A DNA stretch of 64,000 bases, from positions 21,159-85,158 of the forward strand of contig NZ_ASXG01000014.1 of NCBI RefSeq assembly GCF_000411975.1. The letters run 5' to 3'. Positions 34,787 through 44,009 of this stretch are shown in pieces. The first letter of the stretch is position 1, and each line of letters starts with the position of its first letter. The notes under the pieces are model-generated. The model had not been told where the DNA came from. It saw only the letters and a program-made list of their open reading frames with translations, and made no database searches. The translations under genes and the position numbers were made by a program. This DNA is from Amycolatopsis orientalis DSM 43388 (lineage in GTDB: Bacteria; Actinomycetota; Actinomycetes; Mycobacteriales; Pseudonocardiaceae).

Positions 34787-37597
34787 TCAGCTGCAGCCGG
34801 ACGTCGCGCCGCAACCCTCGCAGGCGTAGCAGGAACCGGCGGGCCGCATCTTCGTACCGCAGGTCATGCAGAGCGGTGCGTCCGCGGCTTTGCCGAGGTG
34901 GAGTTCCATCAGCTCGGCCGTGCTGTGCGCGTCGCGCGCCGGAGTGTCCTTCGCGGACTCTTCGGTGCGGACGGGCGACGCGTCGACGCTGCCGCGCAGC
35001 GCGTCGAGGTCGACGTTCTGGCCGCCGTAGTTCGCCTCGACCTCGGCCGAGCGTTCGTCCGCGGTGAAAATGCCCAGCTGGGCCCGCTTTTCGTACGGCA
35101 GGTAGTCGAGTGCCAGGCGGCGGAACAGGTAGTCCATGACGCTCGTGGCGATCCGGATGTCCGGGTCGTCGGTCATGCCGGCCGGCTCGAAGCGCAGGTT
35201 GGAGAACTTCGAGACGTAGAACTCGAGCGGGATGCCGTGCTGCAGGCCGACCGAAATGGACATCGAGAAGGCGTCCATCACGCCGGACAGCGTGGAGCCC
35301 TGCTTGCCGAGCTTCACGAAGATCTCGCCGAGGCCGTCGTCCGGGTACGACCCGGCGTGCAGGTAGCCCTCCGCGCCGCCGACGGTGAACGAGACCGTCT
35401 GGCTCGGGCGCTTCTTCGGCAGGCGGCGGCGCACCGGGCGGTATTCGACGACCTTCTCCGGCTCGGCTTCCGCTTCCTTCTTCTTCGCCGTGGACAGCGG
35501 CTGGCCGACCTTGCAGTTGTCGCGGTAGATCGCGAGCGCCTTGAGGCCGAGTTTCCAGCCCTGGAAGTAGATCTCCTCGACGTCCTCGACGGTCGCCGAC
35601 TCCGGCATGTTGACCGTCTTCGAGATCGCGCCCGAGATGAACGGCTGGACCGCGGCCATCATCCGCACGTGGCCCATCGGCGCGATGGACCGGTCGCCGA
35701 CCGCGCAGTCGAACACCTCGTAGTGCTCGGGACGCAGGCCCGGCGCGTCAACGACGTGGCCGTGCTGCGCGACGTATTCGACGATCGCCTCGACCTGCTC
35801 GGGCTGATAGCCCAGCACCTTGAGGGCGCGCGGCACGGTCTGGTTCACGATCTGCATGGACCCGCCGCCGACGAGCTTCTTGAACTTCACCAGCGAGAAG
35901 TCCGGCTCGATGCCCGTGGTGTCGCAGTCCATCATGAAGCCGATGGTGCCGGTGGGCGCGAGCACCGAGGCCTGCGCGTTGCGCCAGCCGTTGCGGACGC
36001 CGAGGTCGATGCCCTTCTGCCACTCCTCCGACGCGAGCGCGCGGACCGCGACGTCGTTGCTGTGGTAGGTGCGGATCAGCTCGTTGGCCGCGGCGTGCTT
36101 GCGCATGACGCGCTGGTGCGCTTCGGCGTTGCGGGCGTAGCCCTCGTACGGTCCGACGACGCCGGCCAGCTCGGCCGAGCGCCGGTAGGACACGCCGGTC
36201 ATCAGGGACGTGATCGCGGCGGCGAGCGCGCGGCCGCCCTCGGAGTCGTACGCGTGGCCCAGCGCCATCAGCAGCGCGCCGAGGTTGGCGTAGCCGATGC
36301 CGAGCTGGCGGAACTTGCGCGTGGTGTCGGCGATCGGCTCGGTCGGGAAGTCGGCGAAGCAGATCGAGATGTCCATCGCGGTGATGACGAACTCGACGGC
36401 CTTCGCGAAGAGCGGCGCGTCGAACGTGCCTTCTTCGGACACGAACTTCAGCAGGTTGAGCGACGCGAGGTTGCAGCTCGAGTTGTCGAGGTGCATGTAC
36501 TCGCTGCACGGGTTGGACGCGGTGATCCGGCCCGATTCGGGGCAGGTGTGCCAGTCGTTGATCGTGCTGTCGTACTGCACGCCCGGGTCGGCGCATTCCC
36601 ACGCCGCCTGCGCCATGCTGCGGAACAGCTTCTTCGCGTCGGTGCGGTCGATGACCTCGCCGGTGAGCCGGGCGCGCAGGCCGAAGTCCGTGCCGTTCTC
36701 GACGGCGTGCATGAACTCGTCGGACACGCGGACCGAGTTGTTCGCGTTCTGGTACTGCACCGAGGAGATGTCGGCTCCGGAGAGGTCCATGTCGAACCCG
36801 GCGTCGCGGAGGACCTTGATCTTTTCCTCTTCGCGCGCCTTGGTCTGGATGAACTCCTCGATGTCCGGGTGGTCGACGTCGAGCACGACCATCTTCGCCG
36901 CGCGCCGGGTGGCCCCGCCGGACTTGATGGTGCCCGCGGAAGCGTCGGCGCCGCGCATGAACGAGACCGGGCCGGACGCGGTTCCGCCGGAGGTGAGCAG
37001 TTCCTTCGAGGACCGGATGCGCGAGAGGTTGAGGCCCGCGCCGGAGCCGCCCTTGAAGATCAGGCCTTCCTCGCGGTACCAGTTGAGGATCGACTCCATC
37101 GTGTCGTCGACGGCGAGGATGAAGCAGGCGGACACCTGCTGCTTCGAGGACGTGCCGACGTTGAACCACACCGGGGAGTTGAAGCTGAAGACCTGGTGCA
37201 GCAGCATCCAGGTGAGCTCGTGTTCGAAGATCTCGAGGTCGGACGGGCTCGCGAAGTAGTCGTGTTCGGCGGCGGCCTTCACGTAGGTGCGCACCACGCG
37301 GTCGATGAGCTGCTTGAGGCTGCTCTCGCGCTGCGGGCTGCCGACCGCGCCGCGGAAGTACTTGCTGGTGACGATGTTGGTCGCGTTGACCGACCAGAAC
37401 TCGGGGAATTCGACCCCGCGCTGCTCGAAGTTGACGCTGCCGTCGCGCCAGTTCGTCATGACGACGTCGCGGGTCTCCCACGCGACCTCGTCGTAGGGGT
37501 GGATCCCCTCGGTGGTGAAGACCCGCCGGACGGTGAGGCCCTTGTTCGGCTTCTTGTTCTGTCCGGCCGCGGCGCCGGTTCCCACGGTTTCGGTCAT
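34787..37597 (-). CDS. nrdJ: Adenosylcobalamin-dependent ribonucleotide reductase (class II)
   Basis: 936 residues from ATG 37597 (MTETVGTGAAAGQNKK). Landmarks: FNSPVWFNVG and SACFILAVDDTMES near 130-155 with one of the redox Cys, FKGGSGAGLNLSRIRSS, the radical loop NPCSEYMHLDNSSCNL with the thiyl Cys, and PTGTIGFMMDCDTTGIEPD. The C-terminal Cys-rich tail (LCMTCGTKMRPAGSCYACEG) probably carries electrons and binds zinc. It reduces ribonucleotides using B12 without oxygen need. It lies 38 bases after nrdR in one operon; a candidate NrdR box lies upstream of nrdR. Confidence 0.95.
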   Translation of the reverse strand: MTETVGTGAAAGQNKKPNKGLTVRRVFTTEGIHPYDEVAWETRDVVMTNWRDGSVNFEQRGVEFPEFWSVNATNIVTSKYFRGAVGSPQRESSLKQLIDRVVRTYVKAAAEHDYFASPSDLEIFEHELTWMLLHQVFSFNSPVWFNVGTSSKQQVSACFILAVDDTMESILNWYREEGLIFKGGSGAGLNLSRIRSSKELLTSGGTASGPVSFMRGADASAGTIKSGGATRRAAKMVVLDVDHPDIEEFIQTKAREEEKIKVLRDAGFDMDLSGADISSVQYQNANNSVRVSDEFMHAVENGTDFGLRARLTGEVIDRTDAKKLFRSMAQAAWECADPGVQYDSTINDWHTCPESGRITASNPCSEYMHLDNSSCNLASLNLLKFVSEEGTFDAPLFAKAVEFVITAMDISICFADFPTEPIADTTRKFRQLGIGYANLGALLMALGHAYDSEGGRALAAAITSLMTGVSYRRSAELAGVVGPYEGYARNAEAHQRVMRKHAAANELIRTYHSNDVAVRALASEEWQKGIDLGVRNGWRNAQASVLAPTGTIGFMMDCDTTGIEPDFSLVKFKKLVGGGSMQIVNQTVPRALKVLGYQPEQVEAIVEYVAQHGHVVDAPGLRPEHYEVFDCAVGDRSIAPMGHVRMMAAVQPFISGAISKTVNMPESATVEDVEEIYFQGWKLGLKALAIYRDNCKVGQPLSTAKKKEAEAEPEKVVEYRPVRRRLPKKRPSQTVSFTVGGAEGYLHAGSYPDDGLGEIFVKLGKQGSTLSGVMDAFSMSISVGLQHGIPLEFYVSKFSNLRFEPAGMTDDPDIRIATSVMDYLFRRLALDYLPYEKRAQLGIFTADERSAEVEANYGGQNVDLDALRGSVDASPVRTEESAKDTPARDAHSTAELMELHLGKAADAPLCMTCGTKMRPAGSCYACEGCGATSGCS

Positions 37598-37635
37598 GCG
37601 GTCCTGTCCCTCGCTCCCCGCGACCCGGTGACGGC

Positions 37636-38127
37636 TCAGTCGTCGCCGGCGCGCTCGCCTTCCTGGTCCTCCGCAGTTCCCGCCATGGCTTTCCGCAGGT
37701 CGGCGATCTCCTTCTCGAAGTCCTCGACCGAGGAGAAGGAGCGGTAGACGCTGGCGAACCGGAGATACGCGACGCCGTCCAGTTCGCGCAGCGGGCCGAG
37801 GATGGCGAGGCCGACCTCGTGGCTGGGGATCTCGGCCAGGCCGGCGGACCGGATCGACTCCTCCACGCGCTGCGCGAGCTTCTGCAGCGCGTCGTCGTCG
37901 ACCGGACGGCCCTGGCAGGCCCTCCGCACGCCGTTGACCACCTTGTCCCGGCTGAACTGCTCGGTGACGCCGGACCGTTTGACCACGGCCAGCACCATCG
38001 TCTCCGACGTGGTGAAACGCCGTCCGCACTCGGCGCACGAACGCCGCCGCCGGATCGCCTGTCCCTCGTCCACCTCTCGGGAGTCGACGACCCGAGAGTC
38101 CGCATGCCGGCAGAACGGGCACCTCAT
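37636..38127 (-). CDS. nrdR: Transcriptional repressor NrdR
   Basis: 163 residues from ATG 38127 ([20 protein letters not shown]). The N-terminal zinc ribbon has Cys pairs CPFC and CAEC, followed by an ATP-cone ([20 protein letters not shown]). NrdR senses dATP/ATP and represses ribonucleotide reductase genes by binding paired 16-bp boxes. It is co-directional with nrdJ, giving autoregulation of the operon. Longer in-frame extensions upstream are not conserved. Confidence 0.95.
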   Translation of the reverse strand: MRCPFCRHADSRVVDSREVDEGQAIRRRRSCAECGRRFTTSETMVLAVVKRSGVTEQFSRDKVVNGVRRACQGRPVDDDALQKLAQRVEESIRSAGLAEIPSHEVGLAILGPLRELDGVAYLRFASVYRSFSSVEDFEKEIADLRKAMAGTAEDQEGERAGDD

Positions 38128-38434
38128 CCGCCGATCACCTTCCCCTCCGCGCCGGTCGATTCCTGTCCCAACCGGCCCCTGCCGCCACGCTACGGCCTGG
38201 ACCGCGGTCACCGCGCGCGACCCCGCGCCTGGTGATCGACTTGTGGACATCCGGTGGGCAACTGCCGGCCGGGTGTGGACAACTGCCGCCAGTCTACCCC
38301 TACCTGTGGACCAACTACAGCGGTGTAACTACTAGATATAGGGGTAGACCATAGATCGCCTCCGGAGCGGGCGCAAGGAACCCGAGAGGGTGAAACAGCG
38401 GTTGCGCAAGATGCGACCGGGTGGTTTCCGACAG
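38128..38434. other. 307-base nrdR promoter region with repeats
   Basis: No gene is seen. The region holds a candidate NrdR box (38329-38344) and an exact 11-base inverted repeat, GTCTACCCCTA at 38292-38302 and TAGGGGTAGAC at 38339-38349. It also has a direct repeat of GTGGxCAACTGCCG (around 38249 and 38274). On the minus strand TATATCTAGT could serve as a -10 element overlapping the box. Confidence 0.6.
38329..38344 (-). promoter_or_regulatory. Candidate NrdR box
   Basis: On the minus strand the sequence reads CCCCTATATCTAGTAG. Its core CTATATCTAGT fits the general NrdR consensus (acaCwATATnTwGtgt). It lies about 200 bases upstream of nrdR. A second, properly spaced box is not obvious, which lowers confidence. 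Confidence 0.5.
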
Positions 38435-39943
38435 TCATGACCCGGCCGTGCCCGATTCCCCGCCGGACCAGGCGATCGGAACGGTGAGCGGCATGCCGGG
38501 AAGCAGCGCGGTGTCGTCGAGATTGTTGAGCTCCTTGATGCGCTCGACGACCGCGCCCTGGTCGGCGTCGGGTGCGAACCGGGCAGCGAGCGAGCCGAGC
38601 GAATCGCCGGGCTGCACGGAAACGGAGGCGGTCCGCGACGGCACCGGCCCGCCGGACACGCCCGCGCCGAACACGCCGAGCCCGGTGACGATCAGGCATG
38701 CCGCGAAGGCGATGGCGAACAGCCACGGCCACCGCACCGCCGGCCGCGCCGGAGCGGAGCAGGCGACGCCGCCACGCCGTCCGGCAACGACCCTCGCCCG
38801 AGACGGCGGCCGCAACGGCTCGCCGCGCCGCTCGCGCGCGGTGCGCCCCGGGTTGGCCGGAAGGGCCGCCGGAATGTGCCGGACCGCGGTGCGGCCGCGG
38901 GGCTTGCGGAACTCGCGGACCGGGGCGTCTTCTGTTTCGACGGCGGAGGGGGCCGAAGTCTGGAACCCGGCGCGCTCGGCGGACCGGGCTGCGGCGCGAC
39001 CACGGGCTTCGCGGATCGGCGCTGCTCCGATTTCGACGGCAGCGGGAGCCTCCGTCCCAAACCCGGCTCGCTCGGCGGACCGAGCCGCAGTACGGCCACC
39101 GGACTTGCGGACCGCAGCTTCCCCGGTTCCGATGGCAGAACTAGCGGACGTCTGGAACCCGGCTCGCTCGACGGACCGGACCGCGGCGCGGCCACGCGGC
39201 TCGCGGACCGGCACCTCTTCGATTTCGACGGCAGCGAGAGCCGCTGTCTCGAACCCGGCTCGCTCGGCCGACCGGACGGCGGCGGCGCAGGGCAGCTGGC
39301 CGATCTCGGTCGTCGCCCGCGCGCCTCGCTGGACCGCGGGCGAGAATCCGGCGGATTTCACTGCCGACCGCGCGCCCACCGGACCGGCAACCGTGGCCGC
39401 GTCCCGGCTGGGCGGCATCGGCGCGGCCGAGGTCGCGAACTCCGCGGAATCCGCCGCCGAGTGCGCGTCGGCCTGCCCCGGCCCGTGCGACACGGACCGG
39501 ATGGACTCGGCCAGTTCGCCACCGGCGAGCCCAGCCTCCTCAGCGGCTCGCCAGGCACGCTTCCGACCGGCCGAACCTCGCGAGCCTTCCCGGAAATCGC
39601 CCGCACTGCGACCCCACCGCGAGTCGCGCGAAGCCTCGCCGGGCCACTCCGCGCCAAGTCCACGCCGGACGTCTCCCCGGCCGCGAAGCTCCACCACCTC
39701 GGCAGAACCGCCCGCCGAGCCCGGATCAGCGCCGGATTCGGTCTCGGCGCCGTGCGGAACACCATCCTTTCGGGTGGTGTCTACGCGCTCCGAGCGCCGC
39801 CGCGAACGGCGTGCCGGAGCGCCGGACCCGGATTCCCTCCGGGACTGCGCCGCTCCGTCCGACGCGGCGCCGCCCTCGACGGGGCGGACGGCGGGGACGG
39901 GCCGGAGCGGGCGGGCGAGCCCTCGATCTGCCAGGATCGACAT
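38435..39943 (-). CDS. LysM membrane protein divergent from lexA, with expanded repeat region (Rv2719c/ChiZ-type)
   Basis: 502 residues from ATG 39943, which has AGGAGG upstream. The C-terminus has one membrane segment (~403-425, WPWLFAIAFAACLIVTGLGV) and an external LysM domain (VSVQPGDSLGSLAARF...ALLPGMPLTVP). This end and the divergent position beside lexA match Rv2719c (ChiZ), an SOS-induced cell-division inhibitor of ~165 residues. The remaining ~400 N-terminal residues are cytoplasmic, Arg/Ala/Ser-rich, and include four 32-residue repeats containing VRSAERAGF and PVREPRG. An SOS box lies 70 bases upstream. The function of the expansion is unknown. Confidence 0.85.
   Translation of the reverse strand: MSILADRGLARPLRPVPAVRPVEGGAASDGAAQSRRESGSGAPARRSRRRSERVDTTRKDGVPHGAETESGADPGSAGGSAEVVELRGRGDVRRGLGAEWPGEASRDSRWGRSAGDFREGSRGSAGRKRAWRAAEEAGLAGGELAESIRSVSHGPGQADAHSAADSAEFATSAAPMPPSRDAATVAGPVGARSAVKSAGFSPAVQRGARATTEIGQLPCAAAVRSAERAGFETAALAAVEIEEVPVREPRGRAAVRSVERAGFQTSASSAIGTGEAAVRKSGGRTAARSAERAGFGTEAPAAVEIGAAPIREARGRAAARSAERAGFQTSAPSAVETEDAPVREFRKPRGRTAVRHIPAALPANPGRTARERRGEPLRPPSRARVVAGRRGGVACSAPARPAVRWPWLFAIAFAACLIVTGLGVFGAGVSGGPVPSRTASVSVQPGDSLGSLAARFAPDADQGAVVERIKELNNLDDTALLPGMPLTVPIAWSGGESGTAGS
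38925..39308 (-). repeat. Four 96-bp in-frame tandem repeats in the LysM gene
   Basis: The marker CCCGG (in AACCCGGCTCGCTCG-type words) occurs at 38966, 39062, 39158 and 39254, exactly 96 bases apart. Each unit encodes 32 residues of the form AAxRSAERAGFxTxA followed by PVREPRG or a variant. A fifth, worn copy (SAVKSAGFSPAV) follows around 39345. Units differ by substitutions but keep length and frame, indicating selection on the protein. Confidence 0.88.
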
Positions 39944-40012
39944 GGCGGAACCTCCTCATGACCTGCGGATCCGTCCGGTCCGGGCCGTACACCTGCGCCG
40001 CAGCGGTCCAGA

Positions 40013-40028
40013 TCGAACAGGCGTTCTA
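40013..40028. promoter_or_regulatory. SOS (LexA) box upstream of the LysM gene
   Basis: TCGAACAGGCGTTCTA matches the actinobacterial LexA consensus TCGAACnnnnGTTCGA except for one base. It is 70 bases upstream of the LysM gene start and belongs to the lexA divergent region. Confidence 0.8.
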
Positions 40029-40092
40029 TCGAACGTCCGTGCGAAGGTCTACCACCCCGCACCGACAAAATCGAGAGGACACGGCGTGTCGA

Positions 40093-40108
40093 TCGAACAG
40101 ATGTTTGA
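40093..40108. promoter_or_regulatory. SOS (LexA) box upstream of lexA
   Basis: TCGAACAGATGTTTGA matches TCGAACnnnnGTTCGA with one mismatch. It lies 185 bases upstream of the chosen lexA start and 80 bases from the other box, fitting LexA autorepression. Confidence 0.8.
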
Positions 40109-40292
40109 AATCGTCGCGCGCGGTGGCTAACGTCGGTGACCAGGACATCTGCCGGACCGGCTCCGGCGGGTGCCGCCGGACGGGCGTTCGCGGAAAACGC
40201 GGCTCCCGGACCGGCGCACGCGGACACGCGCGGGACGCCGACACGGCGACCGCGGGACAGCTGGAGGCGACGCAGCGTTGGAGAAGGACACG

Positions 40293-41057
40293 GTGAAGGG
40301 CACCGCGGCGAAGGGGGCCAAGGCGGCCTCGCGGGGCAAGGGGTCCGCACAATCCGCGCGCGAATCCGGCGACGAGAGCACGGGAAAGGTGAGCGCCATG
40401 CCGGAGGTGTACGACGTTGACGAGACGCTGACCGTCCGCCAGCAGCAGGTGCTCGACGTCATCCGCACGTGGGTGACCCGCTTCGGCTACCCGCCGAGCG
40501 TGCGCGAGATCGGCGAGGCGGTGGGGCTCACGTCCACGTCGTCGGTGTCGCATCAGCTGCGCGCGCTGCAGCGCAAGGGCTACCTGCGCCGCGACGCGAA
40601 CCGCCCGCGCGCGGTGGGCGTGCTCGCCTCCACTGACGACAACCCGATGGGCATCGAGATGGACCAGCAGCCGTCCGTGCCGAAGGCGGCGTACGTGCCG
40701 CTGGTCGGGCGGATCGCGGCAGGCGGTCCGGTGCTCGCGGAACAGGCCGTCGAGGACGTTTTCCCGCTGCCGCGCGAAATCGTCGGCGAGGGCGAGCTGT
40801 TCCTGCTGAGCGTCACCGGCGACTCGATGGTCGACGCCGCCATCACCGACGGCGACTGGGTCGTCGTCCGGCAGCAGCCCGCCGCGGAGAACGGGGACAT
40901 CGTCGCCGCGATGATCGACGGCGAGGCCACGGTGAAGACGTTCAAGCGCAAGGACGGGCACGTCTGGCTGATGCCGCACAATGACGCGTACGAGCCCATC
41001 CCCGGCGACGACGCCTCGATCCTCGGCAAGGTCGTGGCGGTGCTGCGCCGGCTTTGA
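40293..41057 (+). CDS. lexA: SOS repressor LexA
   Basis: 254 residues from GTG 40293 (GGAGAAGGA upstream); ATG 40398 ([16 protein letters not shown]) would remove a 35-residue basic tail and is a reasonable alternative. Winged helix: [28 protein letters not shown]. Self-cleavage site Ala-Gly in [13 protein letters not shown]; catalytic Ser in [11 protein letters not shown] and Lys in EATVKTFKR. LexA is cleaved with RecA help after DNA damage and derepresses SOS genes. Divergent from the LysM gene with two SOS boxes between. Confidence 0.95.
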   Translation: MKGTAAKGAKAASRGKGSAQSARESGDESTGKVSAMPEVYDVDETLTVRQQQVLDVIRTWVTRFGYPPSVREIGEAVGLTSTSSVSHQLRALQRKGYLRRDANRPRAVGVLASTDDNPMGIEMDQQPSVPKAAYVPLVGRIAAGGPVLAEQAVEDVFPLPREIVGEGELFLLSVTGDSMVDAAITDGDWVVVRQQPAAENGDIVAAMIDGEATVKTFKRKDGHVWLMPHNDAYEPIPGDDASILGKVVAVLRRL

Positions 41058-41471
41058 GCCGTGGTTCGCTCCCCTCCCCCGCGCTGGGTGAAGGGCAGGG
41101 AGCCAGGGACAGGTTTTACTGATAGCTGTGGTGGTGCACCAGGACAGGCGCGGCACCACCAGGTGCTACCCCTTGCCTGCGCGCACGGACTTCCACGAGC
41201 CGTGCCTTCGCAGGCGAGCTCCAGTGCGCGGTAGCGCTCGTTGCTCCAAACGCGTGGTCGGCGTCGTTGTGGGGTTGGGAGCAGGAGCGTCGCCGTGCCA
41301 GATGCGGCGTCGGGCGCGGCAGGATCGCGTGCGGCGCCTTGCCAGATGCGGCGACGCACCATCTGCGGATCGAGCAGGGCCACGGTAGAAGCGGCGCGCC
41401 AAGGGTGCCAGCGAGTCAAACGGAGCGCTTCAGCGGCGAGTCAAGAACGGTGTCTCGTCAGGAGCAGCGCG
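41058..41471. other. 414-base intergenic region after lexA
   Basis: No gene is supported on either strand. It contains two copies of TGCCAGATGCGGCG (about 41296 and 41341) and several CTCGCC/GGCGAG words, i.e. a small degenerate repeat field between the lexA end and the convergent secreted-protein gene. No clear intrinsic terminator was seen. Confidence 0.5.
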
Positions 41472-42467
41472 TCAGGAACGGCGGCGTTTCCTGGCCACCA
41501 AGAACCAGGCACCGAGCACCACCACCGCGGCGACGACGGCAGCGGGAATGATTGGGAATCCTCCTGCGTCCTGCTCGGCAGGCTGCGGGGCAGGCCCGGG
41601 TTTAGGCGCGGGTGCTCGCGGCGTGACCAAGGCCGTCGCGTTCTTGATTGCCCGCACTGGTTCCCCGACGCCTTCGCTCGCGGACAGCAGCGTTCCGTCC
41701 GGTTCGAAAGCGATGGCTTCGCCCTGCTTTTCGTTCGGCAGCGGAATCCGGACGGGTTCGCGTTGCAAAGCAGCCGCCACATCACCGTCCGGGGCCGCGT
41801 ACAAGTACGCGTCCGTGTAAGTCCGCAGCGCGATGACCTTGCCGTCCGCGCTGGTCGCGCCTCCGGTGATCAGCGCCGAACCGAAGGAACCCACTGGGCC
41901 GCCCGGGGTGTCGGTGCTGTGGACGCGCAGGGTGCCGACCTGCTCCAGCTTCGTCGGGCCGGGCGCCGCTAGCGGATCGGAAGGTTGGTAGACCTTTGAG
42001 GTGCCCAGCAAGTCTTTGGTCACCAGGAACGGCGTGCCGGACTGGTCCAGAACCAGGGCTTCCGTGTCGTGCGGACCGTCCGGATAGGTCAGCCGATGCA
42101 CGACTACCGGACCACCAGCCGGTTTCAGTTCCAGCAGCGCGACGGTTTCTCGCTGAGCCCGGTTGTCACCGGTGTCGGAGAGCCACAGCGTGCCGTCCTT
42201 GCCGCGAGCAAGATCCTCGACGTCGTACGGATCCGTCGGGTCGGTCAGGACGTCCTTGACCTGGCACTCCCGATCGAGAACGAAGACCTGCATCTTCGTG
42301 CCGCCGTCGTTGATCGCGTACCAGTGCTCGCCGTCGGAGACCAGGCCGGACAGTTCGTTGAGGCGCTTGTCCGCGACCTGGCACAGCGTTTGCGGAGCAG
42401 GAGCTGCCGCGGCCGGGATCGCGCCAGCGAGCATCAGGACCCCCGTCAGCGCCAGGACGACCCGCAC
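41472..42467 (-). CDS. Secreted/cell-surface protein, beta-propeller-like, C-terminal membrane anchor
   Basis: 331 residues from GTG 42467, chosen because GGAGGT lies seven bases upstream. A signal peptide (VRVVLALTGVLMLAGAIPAA, cleavage near AAAA-PAPQ) is followed by strands with acidic loops (AINDGGTKM, YDVEDLARGKDG, LSDTGDNRAQRETV, HDTEALVLDQSG) that look like a beta-propeller. A Pro-rich linker, one membrane helix (PIIPAAVVAAVVVLGAWFLV) and an Arg tail end it. It looks like a sortase substrate but no LPXTG is present. The function is unknown. Confidence 0.78.
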   Translation of the reverse strand: MRVVLALTGVLMLAGAIPAAAAPAPQTLCQVADKRLNELSGLVSDGEHWYAINDGGTKMQVFVLDRECQVKDVLTDPTDPYDVEDLARGKDGTLWLSDTGDNRAQRETVALLELKPAGGPVVVHRLTYPDGPHDTEALVLDQSGTPFLVTKDLLGTSKVYQPSDPLAAPGPTKLEQVGTLRVHSTDTPGGPVGSFGSALITGGATSADGKVIALRTYTDAYLYAAPDGDVAAALQREPVRIPLPNEKQGEAIAFEPDGTLLSASEGVGEPVRAIKNATALVTPRAPAPKPGPAPQPAEQDAGGFPIIPAAVVAAVVVLGAWFLVARKRRRS

Positions 42468-42520
42468 CAGTTCACCTCCGTAGTGCACGACCCGCTCGGG
42501 CCGTGCACTACGGAAGACGT

Positions 42521-43966
42521 TCAGAGCGTCGAAGCGTTGGTTTCGAACGCCCGCAGCGCCGCGGCGAGGTCGGCCCGGACCCGCACCCGCAGGCGCGTGC
42601 CGTCGGCGACGTGCTCTTCCTCCAGCACCTCGCCTTCCGCGTGCGCCCGGGACACGAGTTCGCCACGCGAATACGGGACCAGCGCGTCGATCACCGTTTC
42701 CGCCCGCGGCAGCCGCTCGGCCAGCACCTCGGCCAGGTCGGCCACGCCCGAACCGGTGCGCGCGGAGATCTGCACCGAACCGGGCAGCGCGTGCCGCAGC
42801 CGGGCCAGGGTGACGTCGTCGGCCGCGTCGGCCTTGTTGATCACCAGCAGCTCCGGCGGGAGCGGCTCCTTGCGGCTGCGGGTGATCTCGGCGAGCACCT
42901 CGCGCACTGCGTTGACCTGGTCTTCCGGTGCCGGGTCGGAACCGTCCACGACGTGCAGGAGCAGGTCGGCGTCGGCCGCCTCCTCGAGCGTCGAGCGGAA
43001 CGCGTCCACCAGCTGGTGCGGCAGGTGCCGCACGAACCCGACGGTGTCGGTCAGCGTGAACGTGCGCCCGTCGGCCGTCTGCGCCCGCCGCGTGGTCGGG
43101 TCCAGGGTGGCGAACAGCGCGTCCTCCACCAGCACCCCGGCCCCGGTCAGGGCGTTGAGCAGGCTCGACTTGCCGGCGTTCGTGTAGCCGACGATCGCCA
43201 CGCTCGGCACCTCGTTGGCCACGCGCTTGCCGCGCTTGGTCTCGCGGATGGTGTCCATCGCGGCGATCTCCCGGCGCAGCTTCGCCACGCGCTTGCTGAT
43301 CCGCCGCCGGTCCGTCTCCAGCTTCGTCTCACCGGGCCCGCGCAGGCCCACGCCGCCGTTCGCGCCGCCCGCGCGGCCGCCGGCCTGCCGGGACAGCGCC
43401 GAACCCCACCCGCGCAGCCGCGGGACGAGGTACTGCAGCTGGGCCAGCTCGACCTGCGCCTTGCCCTCCTTGGACCGGGCGTGCTGGGCGAAGATGTCGA
43501 GGATGAGGGCGGTCCGGTCGATCACCTTGACCTTGACCTTCTCCTCCAGCTGGCGCAGCTGGCCGGGCGAAAGCTCGCCGTCGCAGATCACCGTGTCGGC
43601 GCCGGTGGCCACGACCACGTCGCGCAGCTCGCGCACCTTGCCGGAACCGACATAGGTGGCCGGGTCGGGCTTCTGCCGCCGCTGGACGAGGCCTTCGAGC
43701 ACCTCCGAGCCCGCCGTCTCGGCCAGGCGCGCCAGTTCGGCCAGCGACGCCTCGGACTGCTGGGCGGTGCCTTCAGTCCACACGCCGACCAGCACGACGC
43801 GTTCCAGCCGAAGCTGCCGGTACTCGACCTCGGTGATGTCCTCGAGCTCGGTGGACAGGCCCGCGACCCGGCGCAAGGACGCCCGGTCCTCGAGCTCCAT
43901 CTCCCCGACCGAGGGGTCGTAGGGGTCGTTGTCGTCGTAAAAGTCTTCGTGTGTCTGTTCTGTCAT
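42521..43966 (-). CDS. hflX: GTPase HflX
   Basis: 481 residues from ATG 43966 (GGAGG four bases upstream). The N-terminal HflX domain has DPATYVGSGKVRELRDVV and ICDGELSPGQLRQLEE. The linker GPGETKLETDRRRI precedes the G domain with G1 GYTNAGKSSLLNAL, G3 DTVGFVRHLPH and G4 NKAD. HflX splits stalled ribosomes under stress. It is in the conserved order before dapF and miaA, but here three unrelated genes intervene. Confidence 0.95.
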   Translation of the reverse strand: MTEQTHEDFYDDNDPYDPSVGEMELEDRASLRRVAGLSTELEDITEVEYRQLRLERVVLVGVWTEGTAQQSEASLAELARLAETAGSEVLEGLVQRRQKPDPATYVGSGKVRELRDVVVATGADTVICDGELSPGQLRQLEEKVKVKVIDRTALILDIFAQHARSKEGKAQVELAQLQYLVPRLRGWGSALSRQAGGRAGGANGGVGLRGPGETKLETDRRRISKRVAKLRREIAAMDTIRETKRGKRVANEVPSVAIVGYTNAGKSSLLNALTGAGVLVEDALFATLDPTTRRAQTADGRTFTLTDTVGFVRHLPHQLVDAFRSTLEEAADADLLLHVVDGSDPAPEDQVNAVREVLAEITRSRKEPLPPELLVINKADAADDVTLARLRHALPGSVQISARTGSGVADLAEVLAERLPRAETVIDALVPYSRGELVSRAHAEGEVLEEEHVADGTRLRVRVRADLAAALRAFETNASTL

Positions 43967-44009
43967 CGTGCCTCCATGGTCCCACGTTTCCGCGCGGGAG
44001 CCGAGTGGA

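Noticed and set aside
38128..38434. Cobalamin riboswitch ahead of the class II reductase operon
   Set aside because: I could not find the conserved B12-box sequence; the DNA signals there fit NrdR control instead.
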